DNA of 8,421 nucleotides from Propionibacteriaceae bacterium (GCA_003451975.1 DMIX01000176.1:1-8421), one strand, 5' to 3'. Counted from the first letter of the stretch, positions 1 to 5,935 are shown. Numbers and translations: made by a program. The notes: generated by a model from the sequence alone, not told the origin.

Positions 1-1108
1 GGGTGTAGGCAACCCGGGCGGTCACCGCCCGCGGCAGCATCGCATGCGAGTCGATCCCCTCCGGAAGCGTGACCCAGACGAAAAAGCCGCCGTTGGGAGT
101 GGTCCAGGTGGAGCCCTCGGGCATGTACTCGGCCAGACCGGCCAGCATGGCATCGCGCCGTTCGGCGTACATCGCGCGGAAGGTGTCGATCTGGCCCTTC
201 CAATCGAACTCGGCCAGATAGGTCGAAATGGCGAACTGGCTGAAGACCGGCGGTGCCAGCGTCGCGGCCTCCTGGGTCAAGACCAGCTTCTCGCGCACCG
301 CGTGCGGGGCCAACACCCAGCCGACTCGGAAACCCGGGGCGAAGGTCTTGGAGAAAGATCCAAGGTAGATGACGTTGTCGGCGTCCATTGACCGCAAGGC
401 CGGCATCGGGGCGCCTTCGATCGTCAACAGACCGTAGGGGTTGTCCTCGATGATCAGAAGCTTGTGGCGTTGGGCGACCTCCAACAGTTCCTTGCGCCGT
501 GCCTCTGGCTGGGTGACGCCGGTCGGATTCTGGAAATTCGGAATCGTATAGAGGAACTTCACCTGCTGGCCGGCCGCTCGCAACGAGACGATGGCCTGCT
601 CCAGGGCTTGGGGAACGATGCCCTCGTCATCCATGGCGACGTGAACGACTTTCGCCTGGTAGGCGTGGAAGGTTCCCAGCGCGCCCACGTAGCTGGGCCC
701 TTCGGTGAGGATGACATCACCAGGATTGATGAAAACCCTGGTGACAAGGTCCAATGCCTGCTGAGAGCCGCAGGTCACCACGATGTCGTCGGCATGGGCG
801 TGGATCGCCTCCAGCGCCATGACCTCGGTGATCTGCTCACGCATGAAGGGCTCGCCCTGGCCCGATCCGTATTGCATCGCTTGGACGCCGCGCTCGCGTA
901 CGAGTCGCTCCATCGCCTGCCCCAGCGCCTCGCGGGGCAGATCGGTGATATTCGGCATGCCGCCGGCCAAAGAGACCACCTCGGGCCGATTGGCGACGGC
1001 GAACAAAGCTCGGACTGCAGAGACCTGCAGTCCGTGGGTTCGTTCGGCGTAGGCATCGACATATTGGTCCAACCGCGTATCGCGGCGGCTCGGCTCGGGC
1101 AGACTCAC
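1..1108 (-). CDS. PLP-dependent aminotransferase, fold type I, 3' end missing
   Basis: I translated this from the reverse complement; the reading frame is open from GTG (1106-1108) to the window edge, giving 369 residues with the C-terminus missing. It is a class I/II aminotransferase of the LysN/2-aminoadipate or MocR-like branch, but without a GntR-type HTH. Visible landmarks are SLAGGMPN near residue 46, QYGSGQGEP near 79-87, NPTG at 194-197, EDNPYG at 221-226 (Asp222 and Tyr225 for the cofactor ring) and SFSKTFAPGFRVGW at 251-264, with Lys254 the expected Schiff-base lysine. The carboxylate-binding arginine near the C-terminus lies outside the window. The substrate cannot be told; branched-chain, aromatic or 2-aminoadipate are possible. 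The GTG start is chosen because conserved sequence begins about 20 residues later; an in-frame TTG lies 18 bases upstream. The gene is divergent from the acetyltransferase gene, with 77 bases between them. Confidence 0.93.
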   Translation of the reverse strand, partial: MSLPEPSRRDTRLDQYVDAYAERTHGLQVSAVRALFAVANRPEVVSLAGGMPNITDLPREALGQAMERLVRERGVQAMQYGSGQGEPFMREQITEVMALEAIHAHADDIVVTCGSQQALDLVTRVFINPGDVILTEGPSYVGALGTFHAYQAKVVHVAMDDEGIVPQALEQAIVSLRAAGQQVKFLYTIPNFQNPTGVTQPEARRKELLEVAQRHKLLIIEDNPYGLLTIEGAPMPALRSMDADNVIYLGSFSKTFAPGFRVGWVLAPHAVREKLVLTQEAATLAPPVFSQFAISTYLAEFDWKGQIDTFRAMYAERRDAMLAGLAEYMPEGSTWTTPNGGFFVWVTLPEGIDSHAMLPRAVTARVAYT

Positions 1109-1134
1109 CGGTCCAGATTTCCACAACCTCGGCC

Positions 1135-1140
1135 TAGGAT
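1135..1140 (+). promoter_or_regulatory. candidate -10 box for the GNAT gene
   Basis: TAGGAT fits the actinobacterial TANNNT -10 pattern and sits 45 bases before the ATG, which would give a leader of about 40 nt. No convincing -35 is present: the hexamer at 17-bp spacing is TCCAGA. The call rests on the -10 alone. Confidence 0.28.
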
Positions 1141-1185
1141 GAAACCGGCAGGCTTGGAACGGACTAAGAAAACCAGAGGAAGTCG

Positions 1186-1722
1186 ATGCCGAGGCTCTCA
1201 CCGTTGACTGTGCCGGAAGTGCTGGCATTGCCATGCCCCTACTGCGGTCGCCGGCTTCCCGAGGGAACGGCCTGGCTGACCCGCGCAGCGGAACAGTGGC
1301 AGCGCTGCGGCGTCAAGGTGATGAGCGGCGAGACCGTGGTTGGGGTGCTGGCGATGGCTCCTGGTCATCCCGATGGTGTGGCGCAGATCAAGATGTTGTG
1401 GGTGCGCGCTGAGGACTCCCACACCGGCCTGGGTCGTCAGCTGGTGCAAGCCGCCGCGGCTGAGGCCGTGCGGTTGAGACTCTCCCAAATCGTGGCCGTC
1501 GGTGGTCGAGGACAACGCAGTTGCGCGACACCTCCGGAGGCGTTTCTGAAAGCCAATGGCTTCGCCCAAGCCCCCGGGGAGTCACTGTGGCGCCTGGATT
1601 TGGGACAGTCCGTGCTGGAACGTAGTGGGCTGGGACGGTTCTCGCGGTTCCTCCGTGCCTGGGGCCATGCCGGCCCTGAACCCGCGGGCGGCGCGGTGTC
1701 CGGACGGGCAGTTCGCGGCTAG
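1186..1722 (+). CDS. GNAT-family N-acetyltransferase with N-terminal CxxC
   Basis: This is a 178-residue protein with a GNAT fold, predicted to transfer an acetyl group from acetyl-CoA to an unknown amine acceptor. The acetyl-CoA pyrophosphate-binding motif is visible as the segment around HTGLGRQLV (79-87), preceded by the strand QIKMLWV (67-73), and the domain closes with FLKANGF and SLWRLDL. Before it, C17-P-Y-C20 and C41 recall the N-terminal Cys/Trp segment of the GNAT-like protein found between parB and trxA in streptomycetes (from memory). Residues from about 140 on form a low-complexity Gly/Ala/Arg-rich tail. The start is supported by GAGGAAG five or so bases before the ATG. No operon partner is apparent: the next gene is 193 bases downstream. 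The fold is fairly secure; the function is unknown. Confidence 0.85.
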   Translation: MPRLSPLTVPEVLALPCPYCGRRLPEGTAWLTRAAEQWQRCGVKVMSGETVVGVLAMAPGHPDGVAQIKMLWVRAEDSHTGLGRQLVQAAAAEAVRLRLSQIVAVGGRGQRSCATPPEAFLKANGFAQAPGESLWRLDLGQSVLERSGLGRFSRFLRAWGHAGPEPAGGAVSGRAVRG

Positions 1723-1730
1723 GGCGCTTG

Positions 1731-1751
1731 CTCGTCGGTCCGCGACACGAG
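1731..1751 (+). terminator. possible weak terminator hairpin after the GNAT gene
   Basis: CTCGT (1731-1735) pairs with ACGAG (1747-1751), and CG/CG continues inward after a two-base bulge, around the loop GTCCG. It lies 8 bases after the stop codon and has no T-tract, so termination is only suggested. Confidence 0.3.
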
Positions 1752-1826
1752 GTGTAAATGTGCCAAAGATTCGCAGGATTTCCCCGCGTGGAGCATTGTC
1801 TCGTGCTTGAGTGGGATCGTTCCGTG

Positions 1827-1851
1827 TTCCCGAAGGTCGGCACCTCGGGGA
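1827..1851 (+). other. hairpin upstream of the secreted protein gene
   Basis: CCCG-A-A-GGT (1829-1837) pairs with ACC-T-CGGG (1842-1849) around the loop CGGC with one bulged A; outer T-G and T-A pairs can extend it. It ends 64 bases before the GTG start. It could be a 5'-leader structure or a second terminator for the GNAT gene. I see no clear promoter in the rest of the 193-base gap (1723-1915). Confidence 0.35.
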
Positions 1852-1915
1852 TTCCGCGACGGCGATGCTGCCCAACGTGGAGTGGAACATCACCCCTGGA
1901 TGAGAGAGGACTATC

Positions 1916-3244
1916 GTGAAAACAGAGGAGCGATCTGGCCGCTGGCGCGCGTTGGCAGCGGTGGTGGCATCAGTGGGGCTCGTGTTCGGCTTGAGTGCCT
2001 CATCGGCGCCCATGGCTCAGGCAGGTGTGTATTCGGCGACGATCTCGGGTACCTACACCGTCGGAGAGACGCTCACGGCAGCAAGCTCAGGGTTCGCGGG
2101 CTCCGTGGTCTACACCTGGTATGTGCATCCTGATGGGACCTCGTCGGGCACCTACCTGGCACAAGGCGCAACCTATGTTCTGACCAGTAGTGAGACCGGC
2201 AAGTACATCTCGATCATTGCAGCTGACTCCGACGACCCGATGATCATGAGGTCCAGCAGCATCAACGGACCCGTTGAGGCTGCCTCGTCGCCGGTGTTCA
2301 CTCCCGGTATGCCGGAGGTTTACGGTACGGCGCAGGTCGGCAAGCCGCTGGTGTCCTGGGAGGGAAATTGGACGCCAGAACCCGATTCCTACGCCTACCA
2401 GTGGCTGCGGGATGACGCCCAGATCAGCGGCGCGAGCAGCGATTCGTATGTGATTCAGGCCGCTGACCTCGGTCATCAGCTCTCCCTGAAAGTGACCGCG
2501 AGTAAGACCGGCTATGAAGCCGCCTCGGCGACCTCGGAGAAGACTGCGGTGGTGCAGGCTGCACCGTCGGCGACTCTCACCAGCGTCTCGGCGACCTCTG
2601 CGGTGATTCGCAGTGGCAAGTGCGTTCCGATCTCGGTGAAGGCGGCCTACCAGGTGCCGTCGAGCGTCGCAGACCAGTTGAGCAAACTCAGTGTGAGCGC
2701 AACGGTGAGGAACGCCAAACACGCGAAGATCGGCACGGTGACCCTGACCGGCACGGCGACGGCGCTCACCGGGACGATGGCGACCACCTTCCAGTGGTGT
2801 GGCGGTGACAAGCTCGGCAAGGTCACATTCTCCTCGTGGAAGGGAACCTGGACCGGTTCCCAGACCTATGCGCCGGCATCGAGGGTCGAGACCTTCCCGG
2901 CGTCTGGAACCATCACCTCAACGAAGACCGCAACGGCGTGGGTGCGCACCATCGTGCGCTTCCGGCAGGCGCAGGTCAGCTCTGCGGGCAAAAAGCGGAC
3001 GGCGACTGCTCGGTTCGTTGCCTACCGTCCGAAGAAGCAGGACTGGACCGGTGTCGGCAAGGGAGCTGTGGTGACCGTGGAGAAGAAGGTTGGCGACCAC
3101 TGGGCCAAGGTGACCACCGCCAAGACCGACCTTGCGGGCCGAGTAGCGGCTACCTGGAAAGCGTCACACAAGGCCACCTACCGCCTGGTGTGGGCGGGAA
3201 GCGGCTCCAAGCGAGCCAAGATGAGTCGGACCATCGCTGGCTGA
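1916..3244 (+). CDS. secreted protein with two Ig-like repeats and a beta-rich C-terminus
   Basis: This 442-residue protein is predicted to be exported. It has a basic N-terminus (K2 to R11), a hydrophobic core (about 12-28) and a signal peptidase I site AQA at 34-36 before G37. Two related beta-sandwich repeats follow: 39-118, and a clearer copy at about 126-213 with the actinobacterial signature YQWLRDDAQISGA, then an evenly spaced SYVI, D-LGH-LS and KVTASKTGY. From about 217 the sequence is a different beta-rich region with only two cysteines, C236 and C295, which could form a disulfide. The last 80 residues (VVTVEKKVGDHW, TDLAGRV, TYRLVWAGSGSKRAKMS) resemble the terminal sandwich common in actinobacterial surface proteins. 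There is no catalytic motif, LPXTG anchor, SLH or LysM domain. GTG is chosen because AGAGAGGA lies about five bases upstream. A structural, adhesive or cell-wall-associated role is inference. Confidence 0.85.
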   Translation: MKTEERSGRWRALAAVVASVGLVFGLSASSAPMAQAGVYSATISGTYTVGETLTAASSGFAGSVVYTWYVHPDGTSSGTYLAQGATYVLTSSETGKYISIIAADSDDPMIMRSSSINGPVEAASSPVFTPGMPEVYGTAQVGKPLVSWEGNWTPEPDSYAYQWLRDDAQISGASSDSYVIQAADLGHQLSLKVTASKTGYEAASATSEKTAVVQAAPSATLTSVSATSAVIRSGKCVPISVKAAYQVPSSVADQLSKLSVSATVRNAKHAKIGTVTLTGTATALTGTMATTFQWCGGDKLGKVTFSSWKGTWTGSQTYAPASRVETFPASGTITSTKTATAWVRTIVRFRQAQVSSAGKKRTATARFVAYRPKKQDWTGVGKGAVVTVEKKVGDHWAKVTTAKTDLAGRVAATWKASHKATYRLVWAGSGSKRAKMSRTIAG

Positions 3245-3249
3245 AATTG

Positions 3250-3288
3250 GATCAGGGCTGGCCGACGAAGCGTCGGCCAGCCCTGATC
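3250..3288. terminator. bidirectional terminator, perfect 17-bp stem
   Basis: The arms 3250-3266 and 3272-3288 are exact reverse complements (GATCAGGGCTGGCCGAC on the left) around the 5-base loop GAAGC, whose outer G and C can pair as well. The hairpin begins 5 bases after the secreted protein's stop and ends 6 bases before the trxA stop, so it serves both convergent genes. It lacks a T-tract on either strand, as many actinobacterial terminators do. Confidence 0.88.
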
Positions 3289-3294
3289 AGCGGC

Positions 3295-3615
3295 TCAGAG
3301 GTACTCTTCGAGTGCCTTCATGAAGGCCGACTTCGGCTTGGCGCCGACGAACTGTTTCGCGACCTGGCCACCCACGAAGATCTGTACCGTCGGCAGGCTC
3401 ATCACACCCTGACTCACCGGAATCTGAGTGTTCACATTGGTGTCCATCTTGACGAAAGTGACCTTGTCACCGAGTTCGGCGGCGAGTTCGTCCAAGATCG
3501 GGGACAGTTGTCGACACGGCGCGCACCAATCGGCCCAGTAGTCCACCACAACCGGGGTGGATGAGGACAAGACGACGTCGGCGAAAGTGGCGTCGGTGAC
3601 ATCGGTGACAGCCAT
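3295..3615 (-). CDS. trxA: thioredoxin
   Basis: This is a full-length 106-residue thioredoxin, a cytoplasmic dithiol protein that reduces disulfides in target enzymes and is re-reduced by TrxB. The active site is W30-C31-A32-P33-C34, after the conserved VVVDYWADW with the buried Asp25; the cis-proline is P75 in MSLPTVQIF, and GGQVAKQFVG matches the usual Gly-rich C-terminal strand. The residue between the first Cys and Pro is Ala rather than the usual Gly, so the site reads CAPC. GAAGGAAG lies just upstream of the ATG. The gene starts 23 bases after trxB and is very probably cotranscribed with it. It ends at the bidirectional hairpin. Confidence 0.97.
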   Translation of the reverse strand: MAVTDVTDATFADVVLSSSTPVVVDYWADWCAPCRQLSPILDELAAELGDKVTFVKMDTNVNTQIPVSQGVMSLPTVQIFVGGQVAKQFVGAKPKSAFMKALEEYL

Positions 3616-3638
3616 GGGTACTTCCTTCAGCAGTGGGT

Positions 3639-4598
3639 TCAGACAGCAGTCAGCGTAGAGGACTCATCAGACAATGCCGCCAGGAAACGCTCGGCGTCCA
3701 AAGCAGCCGCACAGCCGGTACCCGCAGCAGTGATCGCCTGCCGGTAGGTGTGGTCGACCAAATCGCCGCAGGCGAAGACGCCAGCAAGATTGGTGCGAGT
3801 GCTGGGGGCATCCACCACCACATAGCCCGCCTCGTCCAACTCGACCTGGCCGGCGAACAACTCCGAGCGCGGATCGTGACCGATAGCCACGAACAGGCCC
3901 TGTATCGGCAGTTCACGAGTCTCACCGGTAACGGTGTCCTGTAGGACCGCCCCGGCAATGGCAGATTCCCCGGTGAGCCCGGTGATCACAGAGTTCCAGG
4001 CGACGGTGATCTTCGGATCAGCCAGAGCGCGGTCGACCATGATCTTGGAGCCACGCAGCTCGTCACGGCGGTGAATCAGAGTGACCGACTTCGCGAAGCG
4101 AGTCAGGAAGGTGGCCTCCTCCAAAGCGGAATCGCCACCACCGACCACGGCAATGTCCTTGTCGCGGAAGAAGAAGCCGTCGCAGGTCGCACACCAGGAG
4201 ACGCCGCGGCCAGACAACCGGTCCTCATCGGCCAAGCCCAAGCGACGGTAGCCCGAACCGGTCGCCAAGATGACGGCCTTGGCCTGGTAGGTGTTGCCCT
4301 CGGAATCGGTGACGGTCTTTATGTCGCCGGTCAACTCGACGGCGGTGACGTCGTCGGTGATGATCTCGGCGCCGAACCGCTCGGCCTGGCCGCGCATGCT
4401 CATCATCAGTTCCGGGCCCATGACTCCGTCGGTGAAGCCTGGGAAGTTCTCTACTTCGGTGGTATTCATCAGAGCACCGCCAGCAGCGATGGCGCCCTCG
4501 AACATGAGGGGCTTCAAACCGGCGCGGGCGGTGTAGATCGCGGCGGTGAAACCGGACGGGCCGGAGCCAATGATGATGACGTCACGGGGGTCGGTCAT
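3639..4598 (-). CDS. trxB: thioredoxin-disulfide reductase
   Basis: This is a 319-residue low-molecular-weight FAD enzyme that passes electrons from NADPH to thioredoxin. In order: the FAD Rossmann motif IIIGSGPSG (8-16), the redox-active pair in C136-A-T-C139-D, the NADPH-binding [10 protein letters not shown] (153-162) with [10 protein letters not shown] (176-185) for the NADP phosphate, and the second FAD motif GVFACGD (273-279) followed by [12 protein letters not shown]. Length and order are standard. The frame extends 12 codons further, to an ATG at 4634, but 4598 is the better start: AGAGGA lies five bases before it and the protein then begins [11 protein letters not shown], as in homologues. 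trxA follows 23 bases downstream. A SigR-type promoter at 4661-4687 suggests induction by disulfide stress. Confidence 0.97.
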   Translation of the reverse strand: MTDPRDVIIIGSGPSGFTAAIYTARAGLKPLMFEGAIAAGGALMNTTEVENFPGFTDGVMGPELMMSMRGQAERFGAEIITDDVTAVELTGDIKTVTDSEGNTYQAKAVILATGSGYRRLGLADEDRLSGRGVSWCATCDGFFFRDKDIAVVGGGDSALEEATFLTRFAKSVTLIHRRDELRGSKIMVDRALADPKITVAWNSVITGLTGESAIAGAVLQDTVTGETRELPIQGLFVAIGHDPRSELFAGQVELDEAGYVVVDAPSTRTNLAGVFACGDLVDHTYRQAITAAGTGCAAALDAERFLAALSDESSTLTAV

Positions 4599-4660
4599 GG
4601 GGATCCTCTTCCAACGGTGCTCGAACAGTGCCAACTGTGGTGCGTTTGTCGCCTACGTGC

Positions 4661-4687
4661 AACCACCGAACGTACCGGATCATTCCC
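4661..4687 (-). promoter_or_regulatory. SigR/SigH-type stress promoter of trxBA
   Basis: On the minus strand the sequence reads GGGAAT (4687-4682), exactly 18 bases, then GTT (4663-4661). This is a complete match to the GGAAT-N18-GTT pattern of the SigR (Streptomyces) and SigH (Mycobacterium) family, whose known targets include trxBA. Transcription would start near 4653, giving a leader of roughly 55 nt before trxB. The match is seen directly; sigma-factor use is inferred. Confidence 0.75.
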
Positions 4688-4688
4688 G

Positions 4689-4704
4689 ATACCGGGCGGG
4701 GTAT
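4689..4704. promoter_or_regulatory. short inverted repeat beside the trxB -35
   Basis: ATACC (4689-4693) and GGTAT (4700-4704) are inverted around 6 bases, immediately upstream of the -35 element of the trxB promoter. It could be an operator half-site pair, but five-base arms can arise by chance. A second such pair, ACCCG/CGGGT, lies at 4720-4738. Confidence 0.22.
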
Positions 4705-4758
4705 GACGCGGGGGCTTCGACCCGTTCAGCCAGCGGGTGGTGGAACCTGACGAACAAT

Positions 4759-4803
4759 CCGTTCCCTGAGCTTGTAGGCCCGTTCCCTGAGCTTGTCGAA
4801 GGG
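4759..4803. repeat. tandem extragenic repeat, TTCGACAAGCTCAGGG family
   Basis: CCGTTCCCTGAGCTTGT occurs exactly at 4759-4775 and again at 4780-4796, a 21-base period. The second copy continues with CGAAGGG, completing the reverse complement of CCCTTCGACAAGCTCAGGG. I remember this as a widespread short intergenic repeat in actinobacteria and some other bacteria. The first copy is cut short by TAGG. The pair lies between the trxB and yaaA promoters. Confidence 0.7.
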
Positions 4804-4819
4804 TAAGCAGGCGCCCCTC

Positions 4820-4825
4820 TAGGCT
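4820..4825 (+). promoter_or_regulatory. candidate -10 box for a leaderless yaaA transcript
   Basis: TAGGCT matches TANNNT and is followed by exactly six bases and then the GTG start. This spacing puts transcription start on or next to the first codon, as in leaderless actinobacterial mRNAs. No useful Shine-Dalgarno lies before the GTG, which fits. There is no clear -35 at normal spacing. Confidence 0.45.
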
Positions 4826-4831
4826 CACACT

Positions 4832-5620
4832 GTGCTGATTATGCTTTCACCGGCCAAGGTGCTGGATTTCGATACTCCGGTGCCGCGCACTGCAACGACC
4901 GAGCCGCGTTTGCTCGATCAAGCCGATCAGCTCGCCGCAGTGATGAAGACCAAGTCGGTGGCAGAACTTGCGAACCTGTCGGGCATTTCCGACGAACTGG
5001 CCGCGCTCAATGCGCAACGATGGGCCGACTTCACCGTGCCACTACCGAAACAAGCCACCCGCGTCGCCGTCCTCGGGTTCAACGGCGACGCCTACCAGGG
5101 CTTGAATGCTCGCCAACGCTTCAGCACCGCAGACTTCACCGAGGCGCAGAAGACGCTGCGCATCCTGTCGGGGCTCTACGGAGTGCTGCGTCCGCTGGAT
5201 GTGATGCTGGCCTACCGGTTGGAGATGGGCACCAAGCTGGCCACCGAGCGCGGCCCTGACCTGTACCACTGGTGGGGTGATCGCATCACCGAGCTGCTCG
5301 CCGCCGACCTGGCCGCCTCGCCTGGCTCCGCGACGGTCATCAACCTGGCTTCGAAGGAGTACTTCGCTGCTATCCAACCGGAGGGCCTCAATGGTCGGGT
5401 GATCAGTCCTCGGTTCGAGGACACGGACGCCCGCGGACGGCGAAAAGTGCTGTCTTACTACGCTAAACACGCTCGAGGTGAGCTGGCGTCCTGGCTGATT
5501 CTCAACCGGGCGCGCAGTCCCAGGAAGCTCGCCGAGTTCACCGCCGCCGGGTATCGCTACGACGCCGCGGCCTCGACGGCCGCCGAGCCGGTCTTTGTGC
5601 GGGCTTTCGAGGACCGCTGA
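4832..5620 (+). CDS. yaaA: YaaA family peroxide stress protein (DUF328)
   Basis: This 262-residue protein matches the YaaA/UPF0246 family along its whole length (E. coli YaaA is about 258 residues). Family blocks seen are MLIMLSPAK (1-9), VLGFNGDAYQGL (80-91), LSGLYGVLRPLDVMLAYRLEMGTKL (112-136), LYHWWGDRIT (144-153), INLASKEYF (170-178), and SYYAKHARGELASWLI (208-223). In E. coli, YaaA is induced by hydrogen peroxide through OxyR and lowers intracellular free iron, reducing Fenton damage; the fold binds DNA in vitro. The biochemical mechanism is unsettled. GTG at 4832 is chosen because the family begins M-L-I-x-x-S-P-A-K. The gene is divergent from trxB with repeats between, so its location beside a thioredoxin operon fits an oxidative-stress role, though its own promoter looks housekeeping rather than SigR-type. 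Confidence 0.93.
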   Translation: MLIMLSPAKVLDFDTPVPRTATTEPRLLDQADQLAAVMKTKSVAELANLSGISDELAALNAQRWADFTVPLPKQATRVAVLGFNGDAYQGLNARQRFSTADFTEAQKTLRILSGLYGVLRPLDVMLAYRLEMGTKLATERGPDLYHWWGDRITELLAADLAASPGSATVINLASKEYFAAIQPEGLNGRVISPRFEDTDARGRRKVLSYYAKHARGELASWLILNRARSPRKLAEFTAAGYRYDAAASTAAEPVFVRAFEDR

Positions 5621-5645
5621 GGCGGGGGTCTTCTAAGCGCAGTGT

Positions 5646-5690
5646 CGGCGGTTTCGAGACGGCCGCTGCGCGGCCTCCTCAACCAGCCGG
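5646..5690 (+). repeat. extragenic repeat copy A, hairpin-centred
   Basis: The element starts CGGCGGTTTCGAGAC and ends TCCTCAACCAGCCGG. Its centre (5661-5675) is a perfect hairpin, GGCCGC-TGC-GCGGCC. It shares both 15-base flanks exactly with the reverse complement of copy C. I remember repeats of this TTTCGAGAC...CTCCTCAACCA type as abundant between genes in several actinobacterial genera. Confidence 0.75.
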
Positions 5691-5692
5691 CG

Positions 5693-5752
5693 AGGGACCC
5701 GGGTCGTGGTCAGACACAGGCCGCAGTGTGGATAGCGGCGGCGCAGGTCCCT
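5693..5752. repeat. fold-back joining repeats A and B
   Basis: AGGGACC (5693-5699) and GGTCCCT (5746-5752) are inverted and sit at the inner edges of copies A and B. With the repeats' own complementary ends, the region 5646-5790 can form one long interrupted stem. The 46 bases between contain a further inverted pair, GCCGC (5720-5724) and GCGGC (5735-5739). Confidence 0.55.
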
Positions 5753-5757
5753 TTTCT

Positions 5758-5790
5758 CGGCTGGTTGGGGAGCGAGCGTCTCGAAACCGC
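5758..5790 (-). repeat. extragenic repeat copy B, 9 bases shorter
   Basis: On the minus strand this reads GCGGTTTCGAGACGCTCGC, then TCCCCAACCAGCCG. It equals copy C apart from one substitution (A to G in GAGGAG on the plus strand) and loss of one 9-base unit where C has AGCGAGCG twice. It is inverted relative to copy A. Confidence 0.72.
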
Positions 5791-5845
5791 TGGAACCGGG
5801 GCGGCTCTGCGGTGGCCTGTTGGTTTTGGGTGGTGCGATCTGCCT

Positions 5846-5890
5846 CCGGCTGGTTGAGGAGCGAGCGCAGCGAGCGTCTCGAAACCGCCG
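5846..5890 (-). repeat. extragenic repeat copy C, direct-repeat centre
   Basis: The copy is 45 bases, the same length as copy A and opposite in orientation. Its flanks are identical to those of A, but the centre on its own strand is GCTCGC-TGC-GCTCGC, a direct repeat instead of a hairpin. It ends 57 bases before the tal start. Confidence 0.75.
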
Positions 5891-5935
5891 CACCGATCAG
5901 CCCAACTACCCACTCGTCCTGCGACGAGCCCGGGG

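Noticed and set aside
464..1207. Long plus-strand reading frame of 247 codons
   Set aside because: It is antisense to the aminotransferase, whose conserved motifs are all on the minus strand, and it runs past the GNAT start. The product shows no family motif.
1728..1760. Promoter for the secreted protein gene from TTGCTC and TGTAAAT
   Set aside because: The spacing between the boxes is 19-21 bases depending on the -10 chosen, the -35 is poor, and it overlaps the hairpin after the GNAT gene.
2836..3564. Plus-strand frame of 242 codons
   Set aside because: It overlaps the secreted protein in another frame, crosses the terminator and runs antisense through trxA.
4599..4634. Upstream ATG for trxB adding 12 residues
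   Set aside because: The ATG at 4598 has AGAGGA at ideal spacing and gives the usual short N-terminus before the FAD motif.
4071..4706. Plus-strand frame of 211 codons
   Set aside because: It is antisense to trxB and extends over the trxB promoter; it has no recognisable domain.
5646..5890. CRISPR array
   Set aside because: Only three copies, in opposed orientations, with unequal spacing and unequal length, and no cas genes.
5633..5893. Small minus-strand frame in the yaaA-tal gap
   Set aside because: It is made of the three repeat copies read through, with Arg/Pro-rich sequence and no start signal; repeats of this kind often give false frames.
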